Part shown: positions 46,001 to 58,088 of the stretch, one piece after another
Numbering within the stretch: position 1 is the first letter of the stretch
How the letters are laid out: each line of letters starts with the position of its first letter
Source of the DNA: Hydnum rufescens UP504
Taxonomy: Eukaryota; Basidiomycota; Agaricomycetes; Cantharellales; Hydnaceae
DNA length: 64,000 nt
Reading direction: 5' to 3'
Assembly (NCBI GenBank): GCA_014904985.1
Contig: MU128986.1
Span: 163,197-227,196 of the forward strand
Translations under genes and position numbers: made by a program
Notes under the pieces: generated by a model
Told to the model about the DNA's origin: nothing
Seen by the model: only the letters and a program-made list of their open reading frames with translations
The model's database searches: none

Positions 46001-48069
46001 GGTGCATTAGGTAATATCCCATAATAACTTTGGATATCCAGTTACATAATAAAGTGTTTCTTATTTTAACAAAAGCCTAAATGCAGAAATTGGATGAAGT
46101 ACATCCAAATAATATTTAGCCATCCAGCCCAATGGAGGCCCAGGACCAGGGGGAGGTGCCTGGGATGGGTGGAGGGACCCCTAAGGACCCTGGCTGAGTG
46201 AAGAAACCAGGCCCAGAGCAAGTGGCTAGTGCCTGGAGAGATGGGGGCAGTAAAATGAATGCCGGAAATTGTGGGAATTTCCGGATCTGAACTGCTGGGT
46301 GGTTTGTTTTGAAATTTTGCACATGATTGGGGACTATTAGGGCGAAGAACATATCAAAATTTCAGCCAATTCCGATCAGTAGGTATTGAGATATGAGGAG
46401 AACAAGTTTGGACACTGAAAATTAATTTCCTCCCCTTACAGCATACCTGGGAACTTGAAAATTTGCACAGAGTATGATAATATAATTTACTAATTATGTG
46501 CCAAAAATTATCCCAATCCACCCACTTTAAGGTAGGGAACTGGACAATGGATACCAGAGGCAGTGAAAATTGCCAAAAATACCCAATGAGCAGACTATTC
46601 TGAAACTTGGCATGTGATTAGACACTGCTCAGGTGAAGAACATATTCAATTTTCAGCCAAATCCATGCAGTAGGTACAGAGATATGAGGCAAATAGGTTT
46701 CAACCTTGAAAATTGATTTACTCCCCCTACAGACAATATATGGACTTGAAATTTTACATGGAGTATGACCATGTAATCAAATAGATATGTGCCAAGGATC
46801 AGCTTATTTTGTTTACTTCTAGGCATTGAACTCCCTTTTCAGGCAAACAGGGAACAAAAGCCTACCATAAATGTAGAACACTCCACATTAGGACAAAACT
46901 AAGTGGAATAGGCTTATAATATTATAACACTGACTATATCCAAAAATGAAATACATTGGATGTGTGGAAGTGGTTGAAATTCAGGGGGAGGGGGAAAGAT
47001 CAAAAGTCAATTATATAAGATGTAGAGCAGAGGTTGCTCTAATATAATTCCAATAGTTTAATACATATATGGGGAGTATACATACCAAATATCAGCCTGA
47101 TTGGACTCCATCTAGGCACTATTCCACAGCACTCCCCCCTAAATAATAATTTCCTCCCCAGAGCCTTCCATCCATGCAATGGCCCTGAAAATTCACCCTT
47201 AGGTCATCCAAATACATTCATAACATTCCCCAAAATTTCAGATTCATGACTCCAGTGTGAGAGTTTCCATAATATTTTCAAGTTTCACTGACATACCCCC
47301 TCCAATTGGGGCACTTCCAGAGCTCCAATCACTCCCATTTTTTGTAGGCCACACCCAGCCACCATTTGAGGCTCAGGCCCAAAATTTCAGCCCACTCTAA
47401 GCACTTTTGACATTGGTCACATGATCAAGATCCCCCCTCCCCCTGCTTCACTCAGTGATCCAATCTGTATGAAAGCTGTTTCCATCTGTAGTAGTAGTAT
47501 GTAACAGTGTATGATTCAAATTTCAGAACATTCCATGCAATATTGATTGAGTTATTCAAGAAATATTCTAGATCAATTCAATTTGGGGGTTAGAGGTACA
47601 GTATGTAGTGAAATTTCACTACATACAGTCTTTGACTGGTCACTGAACTCGACCAGTCACTGAATCAAATTGAATCAAGTCATTATATCTCCATGAATAT
47701 TGAACAGAATGGCTTCATTTTTTTTTTCATTTTGTGTACATGTGCACCAGTACTCTGAGTACAAATTTTGAGGCATATTGAATATGTGGTTGTGGAGAAC
47801 GGCAGCGCTTAATGTTTCAAAATGTTGATTTTGGCATCCACCGACTTTGAAAATCTCTCCCCCCACTGCTGCCCTCACCTGATTGGTTCCAAGTCACCTG
47901 TCCATGCTGTAGATCACATGTCTTGCTGCAAAATTCCTTATTAGTGCAAGCATTGTTTTGATGTAGGAAAGGGTAGAAATGTAAAATTTTTAATCTCTGA
48001 CGAAGCCTGCTTCTTCCCCATTAACACCTTCCCTTTTAACCCTAATTACCTTCAAAGTGCCTACTACAT

Positions 48070-50368
48070 ATGACAAAATTCGCATTATCTCAAGAACGCA
48101 AGTCCCATATTGCCACACAAGAATGGAATGGAAGACACCAACATGCTCTAGATGCATATAGGGATGCACTGGAGAAGGCCCATCTTGGAGGGGCAAAATG
48201 TCCAAGCCTTCGCTCTGTTGCAATAAAGCATAGTGTCGATCCAGCCACTCTTTGGCGCCACATCAAGGGCGGCAAGACCATTGGTGAATCCAATGAAGCA
48301 AAGAGCCATCTCAGCCAGGCAGAAAGCAAAGTGCTCATTTCATTCATCCAAAAAATGGCTGATTGTGGCTTCCCCTTAACACTCCAAAAGATTGCCAACT
48401 ACACACTCCAAATTGTCCATAAGAACCACCCTGACATCGAAAAGCTTGGCATAAATTGGGCACGCCACTTTGTGGCCAAACACTCTGACTGCCTGGCTTC
48501 CCTTTGGAGTTTGGGACTTGACACTGTCCGGGCGGCTGCAATCAATCCAGAAAATCTCAAACACTACTGGGATATATTGGGTGGTGCATATGACAAATAC
48601 AAACCCCATACCCTAAATATATATGGCATGGACGAGAGCGGCTATCCAATTGGTGGGTGCGAGTGAGAACATGTAATTGGTCGCAAGGGTATGAAGTGCC
48701 AGAAGCAGTGACACAACGGTGACAAGGAAAACGTGACGGTACTTGCAACCATATGTGCCGATGGTACTTCGGTCCCTCCTACTGTCATATTCAAGGGCAA
48801 AAACTTTATGAGAGATTGGTTACAAGAAAATCCACTTGATGCTGCGTACACATAGTCCCTCATACCTGATGATTTATTGATATCAAACAACACTCTACAG
48901 GTATTGCTGCTCTGCAAAAGGCTGGACTGCAAATGAAATTGCACTCGATTGGCTAAAAAACTTTGAGGAAAGGACACGAGAGAAGCTACTTCACCCTGGG
49001 GAATATGGGTTCCTGCTTCTTGATGGCCACATTTCCCATGAATCCATTGACTTCATTGAGTTCACCAATCAAAATAAGATTGTAATTATTTGCTATCCAT
49101 CACATGCAACCCATGCCCTCCAAGGACTCGATGTTGTTGTCTTTTCAGTAGCAAAGCACGCATGGAACACTGCAGTTCAAGAGTATCAGCATGAGACTGG
49201 CTGTAAAGTCACGAAAGGGGTATTCCTCAAGGTCTATGGAAAGGCCCACCTAAAGGCATTCACTCCTGAAAATATACTCGCATCCTTTTGAAAGACCGGT
49301 GTCCATCCATTTGACCCAACTGTCATCAAACCCAAGCAGATCGCCCCAAGTCTTGAGTTGGCTACAACAGGGTCATTGCCTGTTGACCCCCCTTCACCTG
49401 TCAAGTGCCTGTTGGGCACATTCCGAGAGGCTTGTGCCAGTACTTTTCACAAAACAGTCCTACCTGAACAAACTGTTGTGGAACAACCCCATACCCCTCC
49501 TCCACCCACCAATTTCCCCATCCAGGGCACCGAATCCCATGCAAGCAATGGCCGACTCATTGTTGACCCTCAGCTGCAAGCCCTGAGTACACCTACCCAC
49601 TTGCGCGACACATTTGAATCATCTTCAACCAATTTCCTTTTCAGTTCCTCTCCGCTGAAATCATCATCCCACTTACCACCAAGGGTGTACCAAAAGCATG
49701 GCCCAATTCCATCCATTGACTGGAGCTGTATCACAACCCCACCATGATCAGATCGCACTGTACACAAGCTTCTGGACGAAAACAAATGTTTGTGAGACAA
49801 CCTATGTGCGGCTAAAGGCACCATAGATGCTTACCGGGATGCAGCCAATGTTGCAAATGCACAACTTGCATTGTCGGGCATGTATTTGGATCGTGTGCGA
49901 GATCAATTGGCGCATAAGGAGAGCAAGAAGGAAAAAAGCAACACTCGCCTCTGTGGTGATGGTAAAGCACAAGTCCTAACGGATGCCCAGCTTCGCGATG
50001 CCTTCCGACAGGCACATGATGACCATGAGGCTGCGAGGGGCACAAAAGAGGCAAGGGCTCAACAGAGATCTCAGGCAAAACAGTGAAATACGGCAAACAG
50101 CACTTACAAAAAAGAACGAGCTGCTGTGTGGGAGATGGCAAAGGCCAGTAATGATGCTGCAGACAAGGCCTGGAAGGAGGAATATATGAGGTGTCAGGCT
50201 GAAGGTGTCGCCGTGCCTCCTAGGCCAAATATGGTAATGCGAAAGGATGTCTGGGCTGAATTTGATAGAGCCCATGGTAGAGATGGGCCCAATGGTGCCT
50301 CAGGAAATCCTCCAGAGGGTGGCAGCAACAGCAACGGTGGTTCTGACAATGATTCAGGGGAGGAGTAA
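48070..50368 (+). pseudogene. DDE_1 (pogo/CENP-B-like) transposase, broken
   Basis: The N-terminal frame (48,070-48,666) has a psq/CENP-B-type helix-turn-helix (SLRSVAIKHSVDPATLWRHI) and a second DNA-binding part (KLGINWARHFVAKHSD). The first catalytic Asp is in NIYGMDESGYP. Stops follow (CE*EHVIGRK, CQK-Q*HNGD), both TGA where Arg would fit, then ENVTVLATICADGT and PPTVIFKGKNF. Later frames give LLLDGHISH (second Asp) and CYPSHATHALQGLDVVVFS (third Asp). A charged C-terminal tail (49,871-50,368) ends NDSGEE. The gene is inactive through stops and shifts. It is flanked by the two long arms and is probably the former transposase of this element or of one nested inside it. Confidence 0.8.
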
Positions 50369-50574
50369 TGGGCTTGGATAAAGCCGGAAAGTGATTCAGT
50401 GAGTAATAATACAGAAAATTGTGACCCCCCCACCATAAACCTTCGTATGCATCCAATTCTTATCCAAAAAACTATTAAATTTACACAGTGTAAATTGAGA
50501 TACTACACTACCCTCTAGTGTAGTTTTTGAGGGAAAAGGATGTGTGTGGAAGTAGAAAACAGAAGACTAAATTT

Positions 50575-53028
50575 TTTGAATCACTGACCGGTCAAAGACT
50601 GTACTGTACCTCTAACCCCCAAATTGAATGGATCTAGAATATTTCTTGAATAACTCAATCAATATTGCATGGAATGTTCTGAAATTTGAATCATACACTG
50701 TTACATACTACTACTACAGATGGCAACAGCTTTCATACAGATTAGATCACTGAGTGAAGCAGGGGGAGGGGGGGATCTTGATCATGTGACCAATGTCAAA
50801 AGTGCTTAGAATGGGCTGAAATTTTGGGCCTGAGCCTCAAATGGTGGCCAGGTGTGGCCTACAAAAAATGGGAGTGATTGGAGCTCTGAAAGTGCCCCAA
50901 TTGGAGGGGTATGTCAGTGAAACTTGAAAATATTATGGAAACTCTCACACTGGAGTCATGAATCTGAAATTTTGGGGAATGTTATGAATGTATTTGGATG
51001 ACCTAAGGGTAAATTTTCAGGGCCATTGCATGGATGGAAGGCTCTGGGGAGGAAATTATTATTTAGGGGGGAGTGCTGTGGAATAGTGCCTAGATGGAGG
51101 TAAGGTTAAATGAAGAGGTCCATCGTGGAGGGAGGAAGGAGGAGGTAGGAGGTAAGGTCAAATGGAAAACATTGATCATGGAATTTAGATCTCAATATTA
51201 CTGATTTTTTTAAAATTAGTAGTTAAACTTCAGGAGATATGTGATAATATTACATCTTAAGAATTAGGTCCAACAGGGATAAAATTTTTCTCATGATTAT
51301 CATACTCCTTAAGCAAGAGTCATTTGATCAACACACTATTCCGGAGCAGGGAGGAGGGAGGAGGGAGGAGGGTAAAAAAAAACAAACAAATACATAATTA
51401 CTCACTTTTTAATTGTATTTAAAGGGAGTATAGATATGTTCTATGGAGTCCAATCAGGCTGATATTTGGTATGTATACTCCCCATATATGTATTAAACTA
51501 TTGGCATTATATTAGAGCAACCTCTGCTCTACATCTTATATAATTGACTTTTGATCTTTCCCCCTCCCCTGAATTTCAACCACTTCCACACATCCAATGT
51601 TTTCATTTTTGGATATAGTCAGTGTTATAATATTATAAGCCTATTCCACTTAGTTTTGTCCTAATGTGGAGTGTTCTACATTTATGGTAGGCTTTTGTTC
51701 CCTTTTTGCCTGAAAAGGGAGTTCAATGCCTAGAAGTAAACAAAATAAGCTGATTCTTAGCACATATTTATTTGATTACATGGTCATACTCCATGTAAAA
51801 TTTCAAGTCCATATATTGTCTGTAGGGGGAGTAAATCAATTTTCAAGGTTGAAACCTATTTGCCTCATATCTCTGTACCTACTGCATGGATTTGGCTGAA
51901 AATTGAATATGTTCTTCACCTGAGCAGTGTCTAATCACATGCCAAGTTTCAGAATAGTCTGCTCATTGGGTATTTTTGGCAATTTTCACTGCCTTTGGTA
52001 TCCATTGTCCAGTTCCCTACCTTAAAGTGGGTGGATTGGGATAATTTTTGGCACATAATTAGTAAATTATATTATCATACTCTGTGCAAATTTTCAAGTT
52101 CCCAGGTATGCTGTAAGGGGAGGAAATTAATTTTCAGTGTCCAAACTTGTTCTCCTCATATCTCAATACCTACTGATCGGAATTGGCTGAAATTTTGATA
52201 TGTTCTTCGCCCTAATAGTCCCCAATCATGTGCAAAATTCCAGAACAAACCACCCAGCGGTTCAGATCTGGCAAGTTCCACAATTTCCGGTACTCATTTT
52301 ACTGCCCCCATCTCTCCAGGCACTAGCCACTTGCTCTGGGCCTGGTTTCTTCACTCAGCCAGGGTCCTTAGGGGTCCCTCCACCCATCCCAGGCACCTCC
52401 CCCTGGTCCTGGGCCTCCATTGGGCTGGATGGCTAAATATTATTTGGATGTACTTCATCCAATTTCCACATTTAGGCATTTTTTAAAATAAGAAACACTT
52501 TATTATGTAACTGGATATCCAAAGTTATTATGGGATATTACCTAATGCACCCTTTCCTTGTCTAGACATGTCTAATGATCTCCCCCTGAGCAGATGCCTT
52601 TGTTCTAATTTAGACACTAGTAGACATGCATCCACAATAGCACCATTATTATTGGATTATTATTGGATCTAGACAACATTAGACACCTATTAGTACTGCC
52701 ACCAGAGGTCTTGGGCTCAAAATGTTGATTTACACACCAGTAGACACACAGTAAGGATGATAGACACCTCTAAGGCTCCAGAAAATATCTTATTAGACAT
52801 GCCTAAATTAGACCTGTAACACTCTCCAGCCAGTGAACAAACCCTCCCAGGTGGTGCCTGTGGCAGGCTATTTTAGACATGTCTATATTGTGAACTTAGA
52901 AAAAAAATTCCCCAAAAATACCCCTCAGGCATGTCTTAGACACACCTATACTCAGAACACCTCTTAGGTGGTTTGCAGATGCAAACTCAAACCACCTAAG
53001 AGGTACTATTTTGAGGGTGCATTAGGTG
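50575..53028 (-). repeat. Right terminal inverted arm
   Basis: Inverted copy of the left arm. Relative to it, this arm lacks the 540-bp TGTCTA-rich part and contains a 343-bp insert (51,100-51,442). Confidence 0.85.
51100..51442. mobile_element. 343-bp insertion with 6-bp duplication
   Basis: Comparing the two arms shows extra sequence here, flanked by ATGGAG (51,094-51,099 and 51,443-51,448). It contains GGAGGAGGGAG runs and a GGTAAGGTTAAATG/GGTAAGGTCAAATG pair. No coding capacity or clear terminal inverted repeat; superfamily unknown. Confidence 0.7.
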
Positions 53029-53036
53029 ATGCCAAT

Positions 53037-54979
53037 GAGAGAGAGATGGTTGGAAGACCATGGAGAAACTCTGGAACAAGCCCACACCACTGGACAATGA
53101 TGACAAGACCTTGACCTTGGAAAAGGGGGATGCTATCTTTTCAGCCTACTTTCCTGACAACAGCAAACACTCTGAAATCATCCAAGCAACATCCACCCCT
53201 TTGCAAAGGCTAGCAGTGGCTATCAAAGCAAAAGCAAAAGAACCTCCCAAAACCTTTGAGCTTGTACCCAAGGAATTCTGTGACTTCCAGGACATGTTCT
53301 CCAAGGACTCCTTTGACTGGCTCCCCACAAGGAAGCCATGGGACCACCATATCAAGTTTCAGGAAGGGACTCAGTTACCTCCTCCAGCTAAACTCTTTCT
53401 GCTGCCCCCAGGTGAACAGAAGGAACTCAACAACTTCCTGAAAGAGACCCTCACTTCTGGTCAAATTCATCCATCAAAGTCTCTGATGGCTGCTCCAGTG
53501 CTCTTTGTAAAGAAAAAAGATGCAGGGTTCCACCTGGTTCAGGACTACCAGAAGCTCAATGACATCATGGTCAAGAACACATATCCCTCACCACTGATCT
53601 CCAAGATCATTGACTGACTCTGTGGAGCTAGAGTGTTCAGGAAACTCAACCTACAGTGGGGGTTCCAGAACATCCAAATGGCAGAAGGAGACAAATGGAA
53701 GGCAGCATTCTGGATGAACTGGGGACTGTTCAAGCCACTGGTGATGTTCCTTGGACTCTGAAACTCCCCCAGGATGTTCCAGAACATGATCAATGATGTC
53801 CTTTGGTCATGGATCAACAATGGAGTCTGCATTGTGTACCTGGATGACATCCTGTGCTTTGCCAGGACTCAAGAAGAGTATGTCCAAGGAGTCTGAGGGA
53901 TCCTGCAGATGCTCCAGGAGAATAAACTTTTCCTGAAGCCAGAAAAGTGTGAATTCTTCCAAGACTGGATTGAATACCTGGGGATGATATTTACCCCAGA
54001 CCATGTGGAAATGGACCCTGTCAAAGTCAGAGGCATAACAGACTGGCTGGAGCCCAAGAACCTGAAGGAAACACAGTTCTTCTTAGGGTTCATCAATTTC
54101 TACCAACAATTCATTCAGGACTTTGCCAAGGTTGGCAGGCCCCTGAATGATCTCACTCAGAAGGACACACCCTTCAAGTGAACTGATGCAGAATGTAATG
54201 CCTTCCTCAAGCTGAAGGCCCTCATCACCTCCACACCAATCCTAGTCTTTCCTTTGGAATCTGGACACTTCTGAGTGGAGGCTGACACCTCTGGGTATGT
54301 GACAGGAGCAGTACTCTCCCAACTCCAAGATGACAGAAAGTGGCACCTGGTGGGTTTCTTGTCAAAGAGCCTATCTGAAGCTGAGAGGAACTACAACATC
54401 TACAATAAGGAGCTCCTGGCCATTGTCCAGGCCCTGGAGGCCTGGCAACACTACCTCAAAGGCTCTCCTCACCCAATCAAGATCTTGATGGACCACCAGA
54501 ACCTCCAGTACTTCCAGTCCACCCAGAAGCTGAACCAGAGACAAGCCTGGTGGAATATATTCCTCTCTCAGTTTAACTTCACCCTCCAGCACCACTCTGG
54601 GACACAATCAGGCAAGCCTGATGCTCTTTCCCATCAACTGGACCACCCACAAGGAGACTCCAACAATTCTGATGTAGTGCTGCTAAAACCAGCTGCCTTC
54701 CAGGCACATGCCACAGATGCCCCCAAGGTCATTACAGTTGAAGGGCCAAGTTGGAGCCTGATGCCACAGATCAAAAGGGTAACAGAGATTGATGACAAGG
54801 TTGTCCAGATCATTAAAGAGCTGAATGGTGATGGACCAAAAACAGACCTTAAAGACTGGGAGCTCCATGACTTGATGGCGCTCTTCCAAGGGCATGTATC
54901 TGTCCCACTGGATTCCAAACTCTGCCATGACCTTGTGCATGAACACCATGATACCCTGACCACAGGTCACCCTGGATGA
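53037..54979 (+). pseudogene. gypsy reverse transcriptase and RNase H, with stops
   Basis: From 53,060 the frame carries an RT N-terminal region (WDHHIKFQEGTQLPPPAKLF, AAPVLFVKKKDAGFHLVQDY) and a stop at 53,616. It then gives the catalytic CIVYLDDILCFART near 53,850 and ENKLFLKPEKCEF. RNase H shows VEADTSGYVTGAVL and NKELLAIVQALEAW, then DHQNLQYF and GKPDAL. Stops occur within LGL-*-NSP, QGV-*-GILQ, FK-*-TDA and GHF-*-VEAD; most are TGA at expected Arg codons. The element cannot make this polyprotein now. Confidence 0.9.
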
Positions 54980-55114
54980 TGGAAGATGTATGAGCTAGTG
55001 TCTCACCACTATTGGTGGCCCAGAATGTCATGGTACATTGCAACCTACATCTCTGCCTGCAACACTTGCAACTGATGTTGGAGGGATGAATCCCTACACC
55101 ATAGAATCCTCATC
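54880..55114 (+). pseudogene. Integrase zinc-binding domain fragment
   Basis: H2C2-type sequence: HEHHDTLTTGHPG, then YELVSHHYWWPRM and ISACNTCN, followed by a TGA and CW. The two His and two Cys ligands of the retroviral-type integrase N-terminus can be matched. The catalytic core that should follow is missing. Confidence 0.75.
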
Positions 55115-56440
55115 CAAGGCCTATTTTCCCTACAAATGAATCAATTACTTGTCACCTTGCTCATTTAATTCCATTGTCATTTGTTTATTCAAGAATCTAT
55201 TGGATTCCTACCCCTTATTAACTCATAATAATGCCTGATCCCTTTACCATGAACACCAGCCAATTTATTGACTGCCTGTCAGACTTCAACAGCCCTTATC
55301 AAAAAGGGGCAGTTTATGCCCTACATCAAGTCCATTTTCTTTGGACAAGGCAATTCAACTTGCCATTTTTCTTCAAGACTGTTTGACTTGCCTGCTCTTC
55401 CAAGTCATCCTACTGCCTTAAGGGCAATGGATTGTGATTATGTAATGATGCAGACCTGACCTAGTTCCAATTCTGGACTTGTAGATCTGTCACATGATCC
55501 AGAAAGGGGCTACACTACTCTAAAGGAGTATTTTTCGAATTTCTCTGTCAGTTTTGATCAGATCGACTTGGAATGACTGTTCCCAGAAAGATATGAATTG
55601 TACCTATCAAATGGTACCAAACACAAAACAAAGGAATAAAAAATGCAGTCCCTGTACCATTATCTTTCCATGATTCATACTCTGAAGGAGTATTTCTCAA
55701 TTTTTGAAGCCAGTTCTTATCCAATTCATTTAAAAATACCATGCCCTGAAAGCTGTTAAAGATGCACATCAAATGGTACCAAGAAAAAAACTATCAGATA
55801 TGAACTCCACTTTCACAAGACAACTCCCTCCCCATGACTCCCCCTTTGCTCCACCATCCAAAATAGCAAATTACTTCCATCCCTCCTATGTCCAACAGAG
55901 AAGACCCTCAGGGAGACCTATTACACCTTTCCTTAAGGGAACTTGTCCAGAATTGAAGGAGAAATAGCATGTAATGTGTCAATCTCCCCTTTTATCTTGA
56001 AATTGGAATATCTCCATTGGTTTTGAAGATTTAACTTCATTTATTGTTCTCTATATGTCCCTTATGTCTGACTTTTTCACTTTCTATTGAGTTGAAGTCT
56101 GGATTGTATATTAGGTGCAGCTAGCACACAAATTCATTAGTTCTCCCCCTTCCTCCAGTCTGAAGCACACTGATTTGCTGCTGGTTCCTGGGTGATTTCT
56201 CACTTGAAAAGCCTACTATAACTATGCTTTGACTAAGGTCTCAAGAGGAGATTCTTAGGGTGTGGTACAGCAACCAACAAGACCCCATATTTTCAATTGC
56301 TTGGATAGTGCAGACTTACAAGCAATTCCCCCTTTCCAAGAGACCTTCCCCCACTCGGACCTGAACATCCAGATTAATTCTGTGATTCCCTCCTTTGTCT
56401 CTGGTTCAACATCACAGACTGTGGTTGGATTGGTTCATAA
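55115..56440. other. Unidentified insert replacing the integrase core
   Basis: Sequence between the integrase zinc finger and its C-terminal part shows no DDE core. It holds a direct duplication of about 110 bp (55,515-55,627 and 55,676-55,793, with AAGGAGTATTT and ATCAAATGGTACCAA in both). It may be a further non-autonomous element; no ends with clear target duplications were found. Confidence 0.45.
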
Positions 56441-56755
56441 CCATCCTGCTTACACTGGCTGGACTCCAGACAGGACCCTTGCCTTGGCACTGAACCAGTC
56501 CACCCCAGGATGATCAAAGCCATCTCAGACTTCATCACTCAGATGCAGAAGGCAATGGATGAGGCCCAATCTGCCCTCCAGAAGGCTGCAGAAGATATGG
56601 CATGCTTCTATGACACCCACTGCATGGATGCCCTGGAATATGCAATTGGTGACCAGGTGTGGCTGGATTCACATGACATCTCCACCAACTGCCCCACCAA
56701 GAAACTGTCTGACAAATGGCTCAGACCCTACAAGGTTGATAAAATCATCTCCTGC
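56440..56755 (+). pseudogene. Integrase C-terminal part
   Basis: FITQMQKAMDEAQSALQKAA, then YAIGDQVWLDSHDIS and KKLSDKWLRPYKVDKIIS match the end of gypsy integrase before the GPY/chromo region. The reading frame is interrupted at 56,756 by an LTR-like insert. Confidence 0.75.
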
Positions 56756-57562
56756 TGTGGAAGGAATAACTGTCTAGTATCTGAAAATGCAAGTTTGGAA
56801 GTGCTCTGACCTTAGACCTTGATCAATGATCTGTTGGAGTGTTTAGGACAACCTTACAGTATCTTGCTACTGCCCAAAGATATCAAGGAAACTCAGTTGA
56901 AATGACTCCATTCAACAAACAAAAAATATGCTTATGTAACCAAGATTTGTAATCAAAAACCTGGACTCAAAAGTATGACTAAACAATTTATATAACCAAG
57001 CAAAAGATATGACTCAGCCTGATTTAGTCATCCAAACGTCCCACAACTGCACCATTCCAAACATCACACAGGCTTTGGTGCAGGAAAGTACACAGACATC
57101 CAAAAATGCATATAAGGAATCAAGTTCTGTAGTTTTAGGTAGCTTTTAGATAAGACTCCCCTTGAAATAAAGTAGTTACAGATGAGAAATTCAAGTGGCC
57201 CAGTGACTGAAAGGTGTACTCAGAGCAACAACAAGAAGTTGTAGATAGTTGTTCTCAGTGTAGGTGTTGCTAGATGTCTAAGCCCTTAATTGTATGATAA
57301 TAGGTTCAAGCCCATAAAAGTTTTAAAATCAGAAATAGCTTCTAAGTTTCAATTCAACAATTGTGATACAAGTAGTCCAGCTAGAGTCAGAAACATTACA
57401 TCATATCAGAGTCATCCATATCATTTCTATACCTAGTAAGTCAATCAACTCATTGAGACTAACCTGAGCCCCTCCCATACCTTTTCATTCCCAATCCCTA
57501 TAACCTTAGCCAACATCTGGTGGTGTTAGTAATTTCTGCAGAGCTATAAAGCATCTTCTACA
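56756..57562 (+). mobile_element. Solo LTR, family B (CpG-poor copy)
   Basis: Starts TGTGGAAGGAATAACTG and ends GCATCTTCTACA, with a poly(A)-signal-like ATAAAGC near the end. It splits the gypsy coding sequence between KVDKIIS and the HSAIHLKLSASMHIHPVFH stretch. A second copy lies inverted at 59,613-60,445. No exact target duplication was recognised. Confidence 0.75.
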
Positions 57563-57980
57563 CCACTCTGCCATCCATCTCAAACTCTCTGCCTCCATGC
57601 ACATTCATCCAGTATTCCACATGTCCAAACTCCACCCCTTCCAACCAGACCCAATTGCCAAGTGTACAGCTCACCCCCCTCCACCTCCAATATTATGCAG
57701 AGGCAAGGAGGAGTATGAAGTTAAACAAATTGAAAACTCCAGGTATTTCTGCCAAAAACTCCAATACCTTGTGAAATGGAAAGGCTACCTGGCTTCTGAC
57801 AATGAATGGGTTCCAGAAGCAAACCTGGAGAATGCCCTGGAGGTCATTCAAGAATTCCACCAAGCCCATCTGGAGGCCCCAAGATGCATTCATGCCTTGG
57901 TATTTGTGTCAATACCATTCTGGACCATTCAATTCCTTATGGAAACCCCCACAGACCTCCTGGACTCATTGATGCATTGA
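57563..57980 (+). pseudogene. gypsy chromodomain end of pol
   Basis: HPVFHMSKLHPFQPDPI leads to a chromodomain: EYEVKQIENSRYF, then LQYLVKWKGYLASDNEWVPE and NLENALEVIQEFHQ. Chromodomains of this type guide insertion into heterochromatin. Stop at 57,978-57,980. Confidence 0.85.
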
Positions 57981-58088
57981 CAAACTTGGAGTACAACATA
58001 TTTACAACAAGGAAAAGAGAAAAAGGAAAACAATGGAATGGCAAGTCAGACTACTCATCATCATTATCCCTTGTCACAGTGTGGCCCT

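Larger units (their letters stand above)
44979..47670 (+). repeat. Left terminal inverted arm
   Basis: Pairs with 50,575-53,028 inverted. It includes a 540-bp stretch (about 45,446-45,985) of TGTCTA-type repeats that the right arm lacks, and a perfect 26-bp palindrome at 47,601-47,626, also absent from the right arm. Inside lies GGGTGCATTAGGTAATATCC (46,007), an inverted echo of the terminal sequence. Confidence 0.85.
44979..53028. mobile_element. 8,050-bp palindromic DNA transposon
   Basis: Begins CACCTAATGCACCCTCAAAA and ends with its reverse complement. ATGCCAAT occurs on both sides (44,971-44,978 and 53,029-53,036), giving an 8-bp target duplication, and the gypsy sequence resumes correctly across it. 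Left arm about 44,979-47,670 and right arm about 50,575-53,028 are inverted copies; a 78-aa frame (MFFALIVPNHVQN start) is read out of both, at 46,116-46,352 minus and 52,200-52,436 plus. The 2.9-kb centre holds a DDE_1 transposase relic. hAT and KDZ families make 8-bp duplications, whereas pogo elements normally duplicate TA. Confidence 0.85.
42686..58088 (+). mobile_element. Ty3/gypsy chromodomain retrotransposon with nested insertions
   Basis: Plus-strand order: 5' LTR, gag with zinc knuckle, protease, then (after an 8-kb insert) reverse transcriptase, RNase H, integrase zinc finger, an unidentified insert, integrase C-terminal part, a solo LTR, and a chromodomain. Several in-frame stops are TGA where relatives have Arg. 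No full 3' LTR was found. The sequence after the chromodomain ends in CCTTGTCACAGTGTGGCCCT, the same 20 bases that end the 5' LTR, and runs into the family A LTR at 58,089. Confidence 0.85.

Noticed and set aside
44979..46020. A separate 1-kb transposon bounded by inverted ACCTAATGCACCC motifs
   Set aside because: The inverted similarity between arms runs straight through the inner motif into the next 1.6 kb, so this is part of one large arm.
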